This document shows, one piece after another, positions 22,835 through 30,056 of a DNA stretch of 37,593 nt. The stretch covers positions 1 to 37,593 of the forward strand of contig JAEWYQ010000022.1 of the NCBI GenBank assembly GCA_023395555.1. Reading direction: 5' to 3'. The notes below the pieces were generated by a model that worked only from the letters and a program-made list of their open reading frames with translations, made no database searches and had not been told where the DNA came from. The translations under genes and the position numbers were made by a program. This DNA is from Bacillota bacterium (GTDB lineage: Bacteria; Bacillota; Clostridia; Lachnospirales; Lachnospiraceae). Position 1 is the stretch's first letter. Each line of letters opens with the position of its first letter.

Positions 22835-23269
22835 ATGAAACAGACAGTATTAGCGGCGATTGGTATCGCTGGAAGCTTCATTGCAAATTTACTCGGAGGG
22901 TGGGACACGGCATTGCAGGTATTAATACTTTTCATGGCGGCGGACTACATATCCGGGCTTATCGTAGCGGGAGTATTTAAAAGATCACCAAAGACAGATC
23001 ACGGAGCCCTGGAAAGCAGAGCCGGGTGGAAGGGACTGTGTCGTAAAGGAATGACCCTGCTGATCATTCTGGTGGCGGCCCAGCTGGAGGGTGTCACCGG
23101 TACGAACATAATCCGGAATGCAGTGATCATTGCCTACCTTGCAAATGAAGCCATATCGATCTTCGAAAATGCAGGGTTGATGGGGTTGCCGGTACCCCCA
23201 GTAATCCGGAATGCGATTGAATTATTAAAGAAGAAATCGGAGGATGAAAGCGATGGCAATAAAAATTAA
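22835..23269 (+). CDS. Phage lysis holin (holin_4_1 type)
   Basis: The holin makes the membrane lesion that lets the endolysin reach the wall. The protein has 144 residues from ATG 22835 (GAGAGG upstream). It carries the family signature: an N-terminal membrane helix with IGIAGSFIANLLGGW, then LMAADYISGLIVAG, the SRAGWKGLCRKGMTLL segment, a second set of membrane helices around LIILVAAQL and NAVIIAYLANEAISIFEN. The charged C-terminal tail is typical. It overlaps the endolysin start by 17 bases. Confidence 0.9.
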   Translation: MKQTVLAAIGIAGSFIANLLGGWDTALQVLILFMAADYISGLIVAGVFKRSPKTDHGALESRAGWKGLCRKGMTLLIILVAAQLEGVTGTNIIRNAVIIAYLANEAISIFENAGLMGLPVPPVIRNAIELLKKKSEDESDGNKN

Positions 23270-24173
23270 TGTAGATGCAGGCCATGGCTCCAGTACAAAT
23301 GGCAAGCGGACCCCTCCGTTTCCGATGGCCGTCGATATCGATAAAGACGGTATCAATGATATCAAAAAAGGGGAGCAGTACCGGGAGCATTACGCCAATG
23401 TAGGCGTAGCCACCATACTGGTGAAGGAGTTGCAGCGCTGTGGCTTTGATGTGATGCAGACGGGCTTTAATGATGACAATGCCGCGGATGATCCGGATAC
23501 CGCCCTGAGCACCCGCCAGGCGGCCATAGCGAAGGCAAATTGTGATTATAGCATATCTGTCCACTTCAATGCCTTTGGTGATGGTGCAAGCTTTAACAGC
23601 GCCCAGGGCGTGGGAATCTACATCCATGATAAATATACGGGCCAGTCTGATAAGCTGGCTCAGGCAGTGCTGAAATCCCTAGCCGGAGGAACGAAGCAGG
23701 CCAATCGGGGCGTGACGAAGCAGTCTCTGGCAATGTGCAATTGCAACTCCATGGATGTCAAGGCAGCTATCCTGTGTGAGCTGGCCTTCATGACAAATGA
23801 AAAAGAGGCCACTACCATGATGGCCAACAAGGACTTCTGGCTGGAATGCGCTCAGGAGATCGCCAGGGGAGTGTGTGAGTACACGGGAATAAAATATGTG
23901 CAGGCCACGGAATCGCCGGAAGACACTATACCGGCAAAGACAATCACACCGGAATCGCCCAAACAGGATATTAAATGGGCCCAGGAGCGGCTGAACGCAG
24001 TTATCCCTGCCTGGTTGCCGAAGCTGACAGTAGACGGCTCCTACGGGCCAAAGACACGCATTGCGGTACTGGTCTACTGGGATCAGCTGGGATGGGGAAA
24101 GCATATGCAGGATGATGGGACCAGGATCGGCAGTGCAACCAGGGAGGCTCTGGCTGCAGGGCGGGTGGAATAA
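23253..24173 (+). CDS. N-acetylmuramoyl-L-alanine amidase endolysin
   Basis: The enzyme cleaves the bond between MurNAc and the stem peptide. I start at ATG 23253, ten bases after GGAGG (23239-23243); ATG 23244 is too close to it. The 306-residue protein has an Amidase_3 catalytic domain: zinc ligands H11 (DAGHG), probable E45 (REHYAN), H104 (SVHFNA) and catalytic E176 (CELAFMTN). After a Pro/Thr-rich linker (about 215-237), residues 240-306 form a peptidoglycan-binding domain (IKWAQERLN, VDGSYGPKTR). There is no signal peptide, so export depends on the holin. A strong terminator follows. Confidence 0.93.
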   Translation: MAIKINVDAGHGSSTNGKRTPPFPMAVDIDKDGINDIKKGEQYREHYANVGVATILVKELQRCGFDVMQTGFNDDNAADDPDTALSTRQAAIAKANCDYSISVHFNAFGDGASFNSAQGVGIYIHDKYTGQSDKLAQAVLKSLAGGTKQANRGVTKQSLAMCNCNSMDVKAAILCELAFMTNEKEATTMMANKDFWLECAQEIARGVCEYTGIKYVQATESPEDTIPAKTITPESPKQDIKWAQERLNAVIPAWLPKLTVDGSYGPKTRIAVLVYWDQLGWGKHMQDDGTRIGSATREALAAGRVE

Positions 24174-24182
24174 TATTCATGA

Positions 24183-24216
24183 GGCATCCGGTTGTGGTTG
24201 TGGCCGGATGCCTTTT
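24183..24216 (+). terminator. Strong intrinsic terminator at the end of the late operon
   Basis: GGCATCCGG (24183-24191) pairs perfectly with CCGGATGCC (24203-24211) and five T follow. It ends the structural and lysis transcript and isolates the following SOS-linked operon. Confidence 0.9.
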
Positions 24217-24244
24217 TGTGCTAGAATACAGTTACAATTTACTA

Positions 24245-24273
24245 TTGAAAAAAGAACGAATGTTCGATATAAT
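24245..24273 (+). promoter_or_regulatory. SOS-controlled promoter of the two-gene operon (P1)
   Basis: TTGAAA (24245-24250) and TATAAT (24268-24273) are separated by exactly 17 bases, and the spacer holds a complete LexA box. This is close to a consensus promoter that LexA should shut off until DNA damage. The start of transcription would be near 24280, about 100 bases before the first gene. Confidence 0.75.
24254..24265. promoter_or_regulatory. LexA (SOS) box in P1
   Basis: GAACGAATGTTC fits the core GAAC-N4-GTTC; on the minus strand it reads CGAACATTCGTTC, one base different from the box at 2051-2062. It lies between the -35 and -10 of P1. Confidence 0.75.
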
Positions 24274-24320
24274 AAGTATACCAAAAACAAGCAAGAAATG
24301 TCATAATTTCTCCTTTTGTG

Positions 24321-24349
24321 TTGAATAATATTTCCAGTTGGTGTATAAT
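24321..24349 (+). promoter_or_regulatory. Second promoter of the two-gene operon (P2)
   Basis: TTGAAT (24321-24326) and TATAAT (24344-24349) are 17 bases apart, with the ribosome binding site of the first gene (24369-24375) shortly downstream. No LexA box overlaps it, so it should give LexA-independent expression in the lysogen. An inverted repeat AGAAAT/ATTTCT (24294-24311) lies just upstream and could be another operator. Confidence 0.6.
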
Positions 24350-24380
24350 GATGGAAAATAACTATTATAGGGGGATACTT

Positions 24381-25331
24381 ATGATTGATAATAATGTGAT
24401 TGTAGCCAACTTTAATGTAACCTACGGAAAAGAAGAAGCGCCTATGCTTGAATATTTCGAAGATATTTTATTACCGGCATTTAAAAGTGGTATAAAGCGG
24501 GAGCGTAAAAATAATAATACCAGCATAGGTGATCAATATTATTTTCTTAATGTAAGAGTGGTTAATTCAGGAGAAGACGATTATGTTTTAACGGGGCAGT
24601 TTGTAAGAGAGACTGAATTAGAAGTAAAATCATTGGTTATAGATAATCAATTAGTAAAAACAGATGATACTTATCCTAGTGCTCCATATTCGGTCTTCTA
24701 TATTTTCTTAAAAAATCATAGAATGGTACTGATTAAGAATCAAAAAGGAAGTCCAAATATAAAATCGTTCGGACTTACAGCAAGCAGAGTTTTAAATCAA
24801 TATGTTAGAAGTGTTAACCGAAGTTTTACAGAAGAGAACAAAAAGGCATTGCCGATTCCTATAGTTAATGTCGTAGGCATTCCAATGAGGGAAGACATTG
24901 AAGAATTACTTAAGAGCGTGGTACGAATTAATAGATTAGTACTTAGGTTCTATCCGTTAAATGGAGACTTGAATTTAACACCAGTCACAGAAGCTATAAC
25001 GAAAGATATGCGGATTCCAGCGGGAGCAAACACAGGAAATATTACTTTGAATACATGTAAAAATAAAGATGGAGTAGTTGATATAATCGATGGATTACAA
25101 GGTGTGATGGAGCCAAGCTTAGATGTTGATTTTGAATATTCGAAAGGTATCAAAATTAAAAACAATGAATTGAGTGAAAAAACCACATGGAGTTTAGATG
25201 AAGACGATATTAATAATCCTGAAATTGTTTTGCCTAAGGCAAAAGAAATAAAGAGTTTAGTGGTGACCAGTCAGGATAATCTAAATATCTTTTTAAAATT
25301 TAAGGAGATAATTAAAAAATATATTTTATAG
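24381..25331 (+). CDS. Soluble protein of unknown family, first gene of an SOS-linked conversion operon
   Basis: ATG 24381 is five bases after AGGGGGA (24369-24375), giving 316 residues. An upstream ATG at 24318 overlaps the P2 promoter and is not used. The protein is soluble and mixed alpha/beta, with VANFNVTYGKEEAPMLEYFE at the N-terminus, a PYSVFYIFLKNHRMVLIKNQ strand pair, a long central helix and an acidic C-terminal half. I recognise no family. Base composition is clearly more AT-rich than the phage genes before it, suggesting separate acquisition. With its membrane partner downstream it resembles the layout of sensor-plus-membrane-effector exclusion systems such as lambda RexA/RexB, but I see no clear sequence relation. 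Exclusion or lysogenic conversion is a hypothesis. Confidence 0.6.
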   Translation: MIDNNVIVANFNVTYGKEEAPMLEYFEDILLPAFKSGIKRERKNNNTSIGDQYYFLNVRVVNSGEDDYVLTGQFVRETELEVKSLVIDNQLVKTDDTYPSAPYSVFYIFLKNHRMVLIKNQKGSPNIKSFGLTASRVLNQYVRSVNRSFTEENKKALPIPIVNVVGIPMREDIEELLKSVVRINRLVLRFYPLNGDLNLTPVTEAITKDMRIPAGANTGNITLNTCKNKDGVVDIIDGLQGVMEPSLDVDFEYSKGIKIKNNELSEKTTWSLDEDDINNPEIVLPKAKEIKSLVVTSQDNLNIFLKFKEIIKKYIL

Positions 25332-25350
25332 AAAAGGATGGTGACTTTAA

Positions 25351-25986
25351 GTGGGTAGTCAATTAGATCGAGAAAAAATAGTTAAAAACCTATTTAATAA
25401 AAAGTCATCAAAACAAATTTTGCTTCAAGGACTTAAGGAATTAATACCCCAAAAAGGCACCTATTTAGAAACTATAATAATAGGTATATTAGCTATTATA
25501 ATTTCTATAGCCGTTGGGGTTTCCGAATCAACAGTAATTATGATTAGGGATATTATTGAATTAATAAACAATGTAATGTTGGCTATATTTGGTATTGTAT
25601 TTACTGGATATGCTTTGTTTCAGGCATTGGTCGACACAGCTTTATTAAAGAGACTTATGACTGTCGAGTCAAATGGGAAGCCGTTCTTTAGTATTAGCAA
25701 TGACTATTTTGTCAGGGTTATGATTGTCAACTCATTAGCTATATTTATTAATGTTATTCTTCTTATTCTGACAAAGATAATACCGGATTATTGGTATGCT
25801 TTTGATAGTAATTTAGTTAATAATTCTATAGCATCTATATTGATTTTTATTTATCTGTACTTTGAACTTATGAATATATGGGAAATCAAGAGTTTTGTTT
25901 TTAATGTTTATCAATTATTTAATATAAATGCGGGTGAAAAAATGATAAATATTATGAATGATGAAGAGAACGAGGAATCCCAATAG
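25351..25986 (+). CDS. Four-helix membrane protein, second gene of the SOS-linked operon
   Basis: GTG 25351 follows AAGGATGG (25335-25342). The 211-residue protein has a charged N-terminal region of about 35 residues, then four hydrophobic helices near residues 38-57, 72-92, 120-143 and 157-175, and a short acidic tail ending EENEESQ. No enzyme motif is visible. The gene starts 19 bases after its neighbour and shares its AT-rich composition, so both probably work together. A membrane effector that depolarises or damages the cell in response to its soluble partner is one plausible reading. A simple membrane anchor for the first protein is another. Confidence 0.6.
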   Translation: MGSQLDREKIVKNLFNKKSSKQILLQGLKELIPQKGTYLETIIIGILAIIISIAVGVSESTVIMIRDIIELINNVMLAIFGIVFTGYALFQALVDTALLKRLMTVESNGKPFFSISNDYFVRVMIVNSLAIFINVILLILTKIIPDYWYAFDSNLVNNSIASILIFIYLYFELMNIWEIKSFVFNVYQLFNINAGEKMINIMNDEENEESQ

Positions 25987-26040
25987 GGGCTCTTTCTTAA
26001 TATCAAAACAAATGTAAACATGGGGCAATGTTTGCAATAA

Positions 26041-26113
26041 AAAGAGGTATATCAAGAGAACGATGAACAGATCAAGGATATTGTTGTAGCTATGATTAAC
26101 AAACAAGATTAAT
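26041..26113 (+). pseudogene. Possible gene remnant (C-terminal fragment)
   Basis: One frame encodes KEVYQENDEQIKDIVVAM followed by a short INKQD ending at TAA 26111-26113. It looks like the acidic helical end of a protein but is closed upstream by a stop and has no start codon or ribosome binding site. The rest of 25987-26133 holds nothing recognisable. Confidence 0.2.
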
Positions 26114-26133
26114 TTGGCTTGAACATAGAGGAG

Positions 26134-26160
26134 AAGCATCCTTCGGGGTGCTTTTCTTCT
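26134..26160 (+). terminator. Intrinsic terminator after the SOS-linked operon
   Basis: AAGCATCC (26134-26141) pairs with GGGTGCTT (26146-26153) around a TTCG tetraloop, and TTCTTCT follows. It is the same hairpin type as 9640-9659 and 22788-22804. Confidence 0.75.
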
Positions 26161-26179
26161 GCCATGTAAAGCATAAAGA

Positions 26180-26206
26180 CACCCCGGCGCATTACTGGCC
26201 GGGGTG
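26180..26206. other. Stable hairpin, possibly a terminator for the minus direction
   Basis: CACCCCGGC (26180-26188) pairs perfectly with GCCGGGGTG (26198-26206) around a 9-base loop. The plus side lacks a T run; the minus side continues with TCTTT, so it may stop transcription entering the prophage from the right. Confidence 0.5.
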
Positions 26207-26218
26207 ATGTTCTTCCGA

Positions 26219-26251
26219 TTGACTATTTTTTGACTGTCACTTGACTGATCT
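26219..26251 (+). repeat. Three TTGACT repeats at 11-base spacing, probable integrase arm sites
   Basis: TTGACT occurs at 26219, 26230 and 26241 (followed by A, G and G), each exactly 11 bases after the last, about one helical turn. Such phased short repeats are what arm-type sites of tyrosine integrases look like. The location after the last phage gene fits the right attachment region. The repeat AAGCCTTAT at 26297-26305 and 26356-26364 lies further right; the core itself cannot be fixed from one end of the prophage. Nothing else is seen in 26252-26394. Confidence 0.5.
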
Positions 26252-26394
26252 CATTTAATTCTTTTTAATCTCAAATGATCATATGGAATCGCTTCAAAGC
26301 CTTATTTTATGCGCATTGTAGATTATTACTGCTCAAATTAGTTTAAATGAAAAATAAGCCTTATGATTTGTATACAAAACCCTGGCTGAGAGCC

Positions 26395-26550
26395 TTAGAG
26401 GGAGTCCTGCCATTCCTGTCGGGTCATGGAATAGCAGACCAGATCATGAATGGAGTCATCATATAGCTTGGTGCAGCGGCGAAGGGTGCCCTCGTATTGA
26501 AAGCCGCATTTCTCAATAACCCGCCTGGAGCGGATAAATATCCGGTGGTA
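26395..26550 (-). pseudogene. C-terminal remnant of a GNAT acetyltransferase
   Basis: On the minus strand an open frame of 51 codons ends at TAA (26395-26397). It reads RSRRVIEKCGFQYEGTLRR and later LVCYSMTRQEW, the well-known last third of RimJ/RimL-type GNAT acetyltransferases, in which the S.RVIEK.GF.YEG pattern contacts acetyl-CoA. The catalytic front part is missing: a stop (26551-26553) and unrelated sequence replace it, and no start codon is present. The break faces the methyltransferase gene, not the prophage, so it probably comes from an earlier rearrangement rather than from phage integration. Confidence 0.6.
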
Positions 26551-26612
26551 TTAATTTGAAGGATTATCCGGTATAATAGGTAGAGCAGGAAGGATAAGCA
26601 GGGAGAATAAAT

Positions 26613-27533
26613 ATGGATTATATAAATTATATATATGAAGCAGTATATTTTTTTAATAGAATTCATTGCTATGCTGATAAGAAAGCACGGCAGCAAATAA
26701 ACCAGGAAGAAAGGAAAGGCTCAGGAATCAATGAAAGTGCATACAGGGCAGCGATAAGAATACTTGTAGTAAACAATTTGCTTGATTATGACGGCGGTTG
26801 TTTGGTAATGACCAGGGAACACAGCGAAAAGCACAGGTTTATCATGGATCAGATAAGGAACGGGGATCAAAATAATCATTATCAGGAGATGTTTAATAAA
26901 GGGGTTAACGAGGTTCAGTTTTTCTTTGACAGCATCAGTGAATTGGAGTACGAGATTTATTCAAGATGCAATTTCACGGTAACATTTGAAATTGGGATGG
27001 AGGCGGCGAAGCATGTAAATTTAGCGGATAAAAAAGTGCTGGAATTAGGCGGAAACAGCGGAGGATTAGGAACAGCCCTTTTAACAAAGAATGAGGATTG
27101 TCTCTATTCTATTGTTGACACTAAAATACCGTGTATGGTAGGAAGAGAATTTAGGGAATTAAATAAGAAGAATATTGCATTCATAGAAGGTGATATTTTT
27201 GAATTGATGTTATCAAAAGAAGTATACGATTACGTGATACTAATGAATTTGCTACATGATTTTGATGATATGAGATGCCGGGATATTTTACATAGCTGCA
27301 TAAGATATTGTGACCGTAATACAAAATTTTTGATTATTGAGGATGTTTTATCGAATGAATTTGAACCGAAGGAAATAATAAGACATGGCTTGAGATTGTC
27401 TGTGGAATGCAGAGGCGGTAAACAGCGAACGATAGAAGAAATGGTAAATTTATTTTTAAAGATCAATTATGGACTTGAAAAAACAATAAAACTAGATAAT
27501 ACTCAAACTATGCTGGTGATGGGAAACCTGTAA
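26613..27533 (+). CDS. SAM-dependent methyltransferase, O-methyltransferase family 2-like
   Basis: The 306-residue product starts at ATG 26613 after GGGAG (26600-26604). The N-terminal 110 residues form a helical, winged-helix-like dimerisation region. A Rossmann domain follows, with motif I KKVLELGGNSGGLGTALL, a D residue after the next strand (SIVDTK), and YDYVILMNLLHDFDD before CRDILHSCI. That last element is the typical LH..D...C..IL motif of family 2 O-methyltransferases. The acceptor is unknown. A GH43-like gene follows after 23 bases and may be co-transcribed. Confidence 0.78.
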   Translation: MDYINYIYEAVYFFNRIHCYADKKARQQINQEERKGSGINESAYRAAIRILVVNNLLDYDGGCLVMTREHSEKHRFIMDQIRNGDQNNHYQEMFNKGVNEVQFFFDSISELEYEIYSRCNFTVTFEIGMEAAKHVNLADKKVLELGGNSGGLGTALLTKNEDCLYSIVDTKIPCMVGREFRELNKKNIAFIEGDIFELMLSKEVYDYVILMNLLHDFDDMRCRDILHSCIRYCDRNTKFLIIEDVLSNEFEPKEIIRHGLRLSVECRGGKQRTIEEMVNLFLKINYGLEKTIKLDNTQTMLVMGNL

Positions 27534-27556
27534 TAATTTTAAGGAGGAGAATTACA

Positions 27557-28501
27557 ATGAGAATTGAAAACGGTAAGACATGGTATGATACAGATGGAAA
27601 TGTACTGCATGCCCACGGAGGTTTTATGTTATATGAAAACGGCATTTATTATTGGTATGGAGAGAACCGGCTGGACAATATCTATGTCAGCTGCTATGCC
27701 TCCAGGGATTTATCGAAATGGGAGTTCAGAAATCATATACTTACAACGGAATCCAGGACGGAAGAAATAAGGGTCAGGACCAATCTTGCCCTGAAGAATG
27801 ATAAGGGCGGAAAGGTCAATTTGGAAAGACCTAAGGTTCTCTATAATGCAGAAATCAAAAAATATGTGTTATGGGTACATTATGAAAACGGTGAAAATTA
27901 TCATGCGGCGGCAGCGGCTATTGCGACCTGCGACACGCCGGACGGTGATTTTATTTATCATGGAAGCTTTAATCCCTTTGGGGAGATGTCAAGGGACTGC
28001 ACCCTGTATCAGGACGATAGCGGAGATGCTTATTTCCTGTCGGCGGCAAGGGATAATGCGGATATGCATGTTTACCGGCTGCAAAGTGATTTTCTCAATG
28101 TGGACAGCCTGGTGAACCGCTTATGGCCGGGGGAGTACAGGGAAGCTCCGGCAGTGGTAAAGAAGGACAACACCTGCTATATGTTCTCCTCTTACTGCAC
28201 CGGGTGGGCACCTAACCAGTGTAAATATGCAACAGCAGAAAGCCTGGAGGGACGCTTTAGCAGATTGCATGAAATCGGAGATGAGATTACCTACGGCTCC
28301 CAGCCTGCTTTTATTATAAAGCTTACGGGAACAGAGCAAACATCCTATCTCTATATCGGGGATCGCTGGGATGGCAAGGATTATTTTAATTCTACCTATA
28401 TCTTTCTGCCGATCACCTTTAAGGAGGATGGCAGCCCAGAGTTGAATTATTATCCTGCCATTGAAATTAATACAGAGACAGGCGTTATTTGTCCGGCATA
28501 A
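27557..28501 (+). CDS. Glycoside hydrolase, GH43-like
   Basis: ATG 27557 follows AAGGAGGAG. The 314-residue protein has the five-bladed propeller pattern of GH43: WYDTDGNVLHAHGGFMLYEN then YYWYGENRL, LERPKVLYN, SRDCTLYQDDSGDAYFLSA, EAPAVVKKDNTCYMFSS and SYLYIGDRWDG. The AHGG...YYWYGE start resembles the exo-beta-1,3-galactanase-type subfamilies, in which the usual catalytic base differs; I do not assign catalytic residues. No signal peptide is present, so it should act in the cytoplasm on imported oligosaccharides. A terminator follows. Confidence 0.8.
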   Translation: MRIENGKTWYDTDGNVLHAHGGFMLYENGIYYWYGENRLDNIYVSCYASRDLSKWEFRNHILTTESRTEEIRVRTNLALKNDKGGKVNLERPKVLYNAEIKKYVLWVHYENGENYHAAAAAIATCDTPDGDFIYHGSFNPFGEMSRDCTLYQDDSGDAYFLSAARDNADMHVYRLQSDFLNVDSLVNRLWPGEYREAPAVVKKDNTCYMFSSYCTGWAPNQCKYATAESLEGRFSRLHEIGDEITYGSQPAFIIKLTGTEQTSYLYIGDRWDGKDYFNSTYIFLPITFKEDGSPELNYYPAIEINTETGVICPA

Positions 28502-28561
28502 AAATATTAGGAGATATTGATGTTAAACAGCAAAAGTTTTGATTTATAAGCATTTGATTTA

Positions 28562-28605
28562 AAAACACCTTGAATGGTATACAAAGACATTCAGGGTGTT
28601 TTTGT
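28562..28605 (+). terminator. Intrinsic terminator after the GH43-like gene
   Basis: AAACACCTTGAATG (28562-28575) pairs with CATTCAGGGTGTTT (28587-28600), with one mismatch, and a TTTT tail follows. It ends the methyltransferase/GH43 transcript. Confidence 0.8.
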
Positions 28606-28620
28606 GTCCGGAGAGTATAT

Positions 28621-28842
28621 GTAACAGTTCAGAGTGCAATGTCAGTAAGTTAGGCCAGGAGCACTCCGCCAAGTCACTTTTGCTTGCCTTACCTTCGTGC
28701 GTTCAGAACGCTCTGCTTCACAAGATGCACTCAGACGGTCAGCGCAAAAGTGACTTGGCGGAGTGCTCCTGGCCTAACTTACTGACATTGGTTCAGAGTG
28801 GGGTCCAGGCGGAGAACATAGTACCCCCCTCTGAACTGCTAC
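28621..28842. repeat. Large palindromic element, probable interspersed (MITE-like) repeat
   Basis: A perfect 47-base inverted repeat (28637-28683 with 28744-28790) encloses 60 bases that contain a small GCGTT/AACGC hairpin. An outer inverted repeat, GTAACAGTTCAGAG (28621-28634) with CTCTGAACTGCTAC (28829-28842), matches at 13 of 14. A further hairpin pairs GTTCAGAG...GGGG (28791-28803) with CCCC..CTCTGAAC (28824-28836). Frames open across it read through the palindrome and are not genes. The symmetric ends and lack of coding capacity suggest a non-autonomous mobile element or an exported hairpin RNA; 28502-28939 otherwise holds only flanking terminator and promoter. Confidence 0.65.
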
Positions 28843-28881
28843 GGGTATATGGGAAATCAGAATGAACGTTCGGCTGCAAGC

Positions 28882-28910
28882 TTGCGGTTTCTATGAATCT
28901 TGTGTATAAT
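28882..28910 (+). promoter_or_regulatory. Promoter of the YhaO/YhaN-like operon
   Basis: TTGCGG (28882-28887) and TATAAT (28905-28910) are separated by 17 bases, 60 bases before the ATG of the nuclease gene. Confidence 0.6.
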
Positions 28911-28969
28911 ATTCAAAAGAAGCAGATTAGTCCATAAATGTGAACAAAAAACAGGAGGTTGAAAAGCCT

Positions 28970-30040
28970 ATGAAATTTATACATATAGCGGATGTTCATC
29001 TGGGTGCCGCCCCGGATTCCGGTATGCCCTGGGGACCCCGGCGGGAGAAGGAGATCTGGGACAGCTTCCAGGATATGATAAGGATTTGTAACGAGGAGAA
29101 GGCGGATCTGCTGCTAATTGCCGGAGATCTGTTCCATCGCCAGCCCCTGGTGAGGGAGCTGAAGGAGGTTAACTATATTCTTGGCAGGCTTGAGACAGCC
29201 CAGGCACTGGTCATGGCAGGTAACCATGACTACATCGGGGCCAGATCCAATTATCAGAGCTTTGAATGGAATGAGAGAGTGCATTTTTATATGGAGGATA
29301 CACTGGAGATAAAGGAGTTTGACGAGCTGGGCGCAGAGGTATACGGCCTCAGCTATCGGAGCAGGGATATTTACGAAGGGCTTTATGATAAAGCAAGGCC
29401 CCGCGAGAACGACCGGATTCATCTGCTCCTGGCCCATGGAGGGGATGAGAGGAATATACCGGTTAACCGCAGAAAACTTGCGGAGCTGGGATATGATTAT
29501 ATTGCCCTGGGGCATATTCATAAGCCGGAGCTGATTACGGACAGGATGGCATATTGCGGTTCGCTGGAGCCCTTGGACAAGAACGAGGTTGGCGAGCGGG
29601 GCTATATTCTCGGTGAGATCGGCCTGGGAGAGGACGGCAGGCGCTATACCCGGATCCGGTTTGTACCTCACAGCGTGAGGCAATATGTAAGGTGCATCCT
29701 TACGGTGAATCAGGAGGCTACCAACGGCTCACTGGCGGATATGGCAAGGAGCCGGATAGCGGAGCTGGGGAAGGATCATATATATTCCTTTGTGATTCAG
29801 GGAATAAGGGATGAAAGCATTCATTTTGATAAAGAGGCCCTCCGGTCATTGGGCAATATATTGGAGATTGAGGACCAGTCGGTGCCGGACTATGATTTTG
29901 ACGCACTTTACCGTGATAATCAGGATAATGTAATTGGTTTGTTTATCCGTAAGATTCGTGAAAGTGCCGGACAGGACACGGTTGCCAATAAGGCGCTTTA
30001 TTATGGAATCGAGGCATTGCTGGGTGCCAGAGAACAATAG
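28970..30040 (+). CDS. SbcD/YhaO-like metallophosphoesterase (DNA repair nuclease)
   Basis: ATG 28970 lies ten bases after CAGGAGG; an upstream GTG (28940) lies before that site and is rejected. The 356-residue protein carries the calcineurin-type metal centre: IADVHLGA (D8, H10), LLIAGDLFHR, VMAGNHDYIG, LLLAHGGDE and YIALGHIHKPE. Such proteins are Mn-dependent exonucleases of the SbcD/Mre11 type, and YhaO is the Firmicute branch. The C-terminal 120 residues form the capping part. It is followed after 16 bases by the SbcC/YhaN-like ATPase gene, with which it should form a complex for processing DNA ends. Confidence 0.88.
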   Translation: MKFIHIADVHLGAAPDSGMPWGPRREKEIWDSFQDMIRICNEEKADLLLIAGDLFHRQPLVRELKEVNYILGRLETAQALVMAGNHDYIGARSNYQSFEWNERVHFYMEDTLEIKEFDELGAEVYGLSYRSRDIYEGLYDKARPRENDRIHLLLAHGGDERNIPVNRRKLAELGYDYIALGHIHKPELITDRMAYCGSLEPLDKNEVGERGYILGEIGLGEDGRRYTRIRFVPHSVRQYVRCILTVNQEATNGSLADMARSRIAELGKDHIYSFVIQGIRDESIHFDKEALRSLGNILEIEDQSVPDYDFDALYRDNQDNVIGLFIRKIRESAGQDTVANKALYYGIEALLGAREQ

Positions 30041-30056
30041 AAGGGTTGGTTAGAAT

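Noticed and set aside
28596..28865. 89-codon open frame across the large palindrome
   Set aside because: Most of it lies in the inverted repeat arms and centre, it has no ribosome binding site, and the symmetry explains why it stays open.
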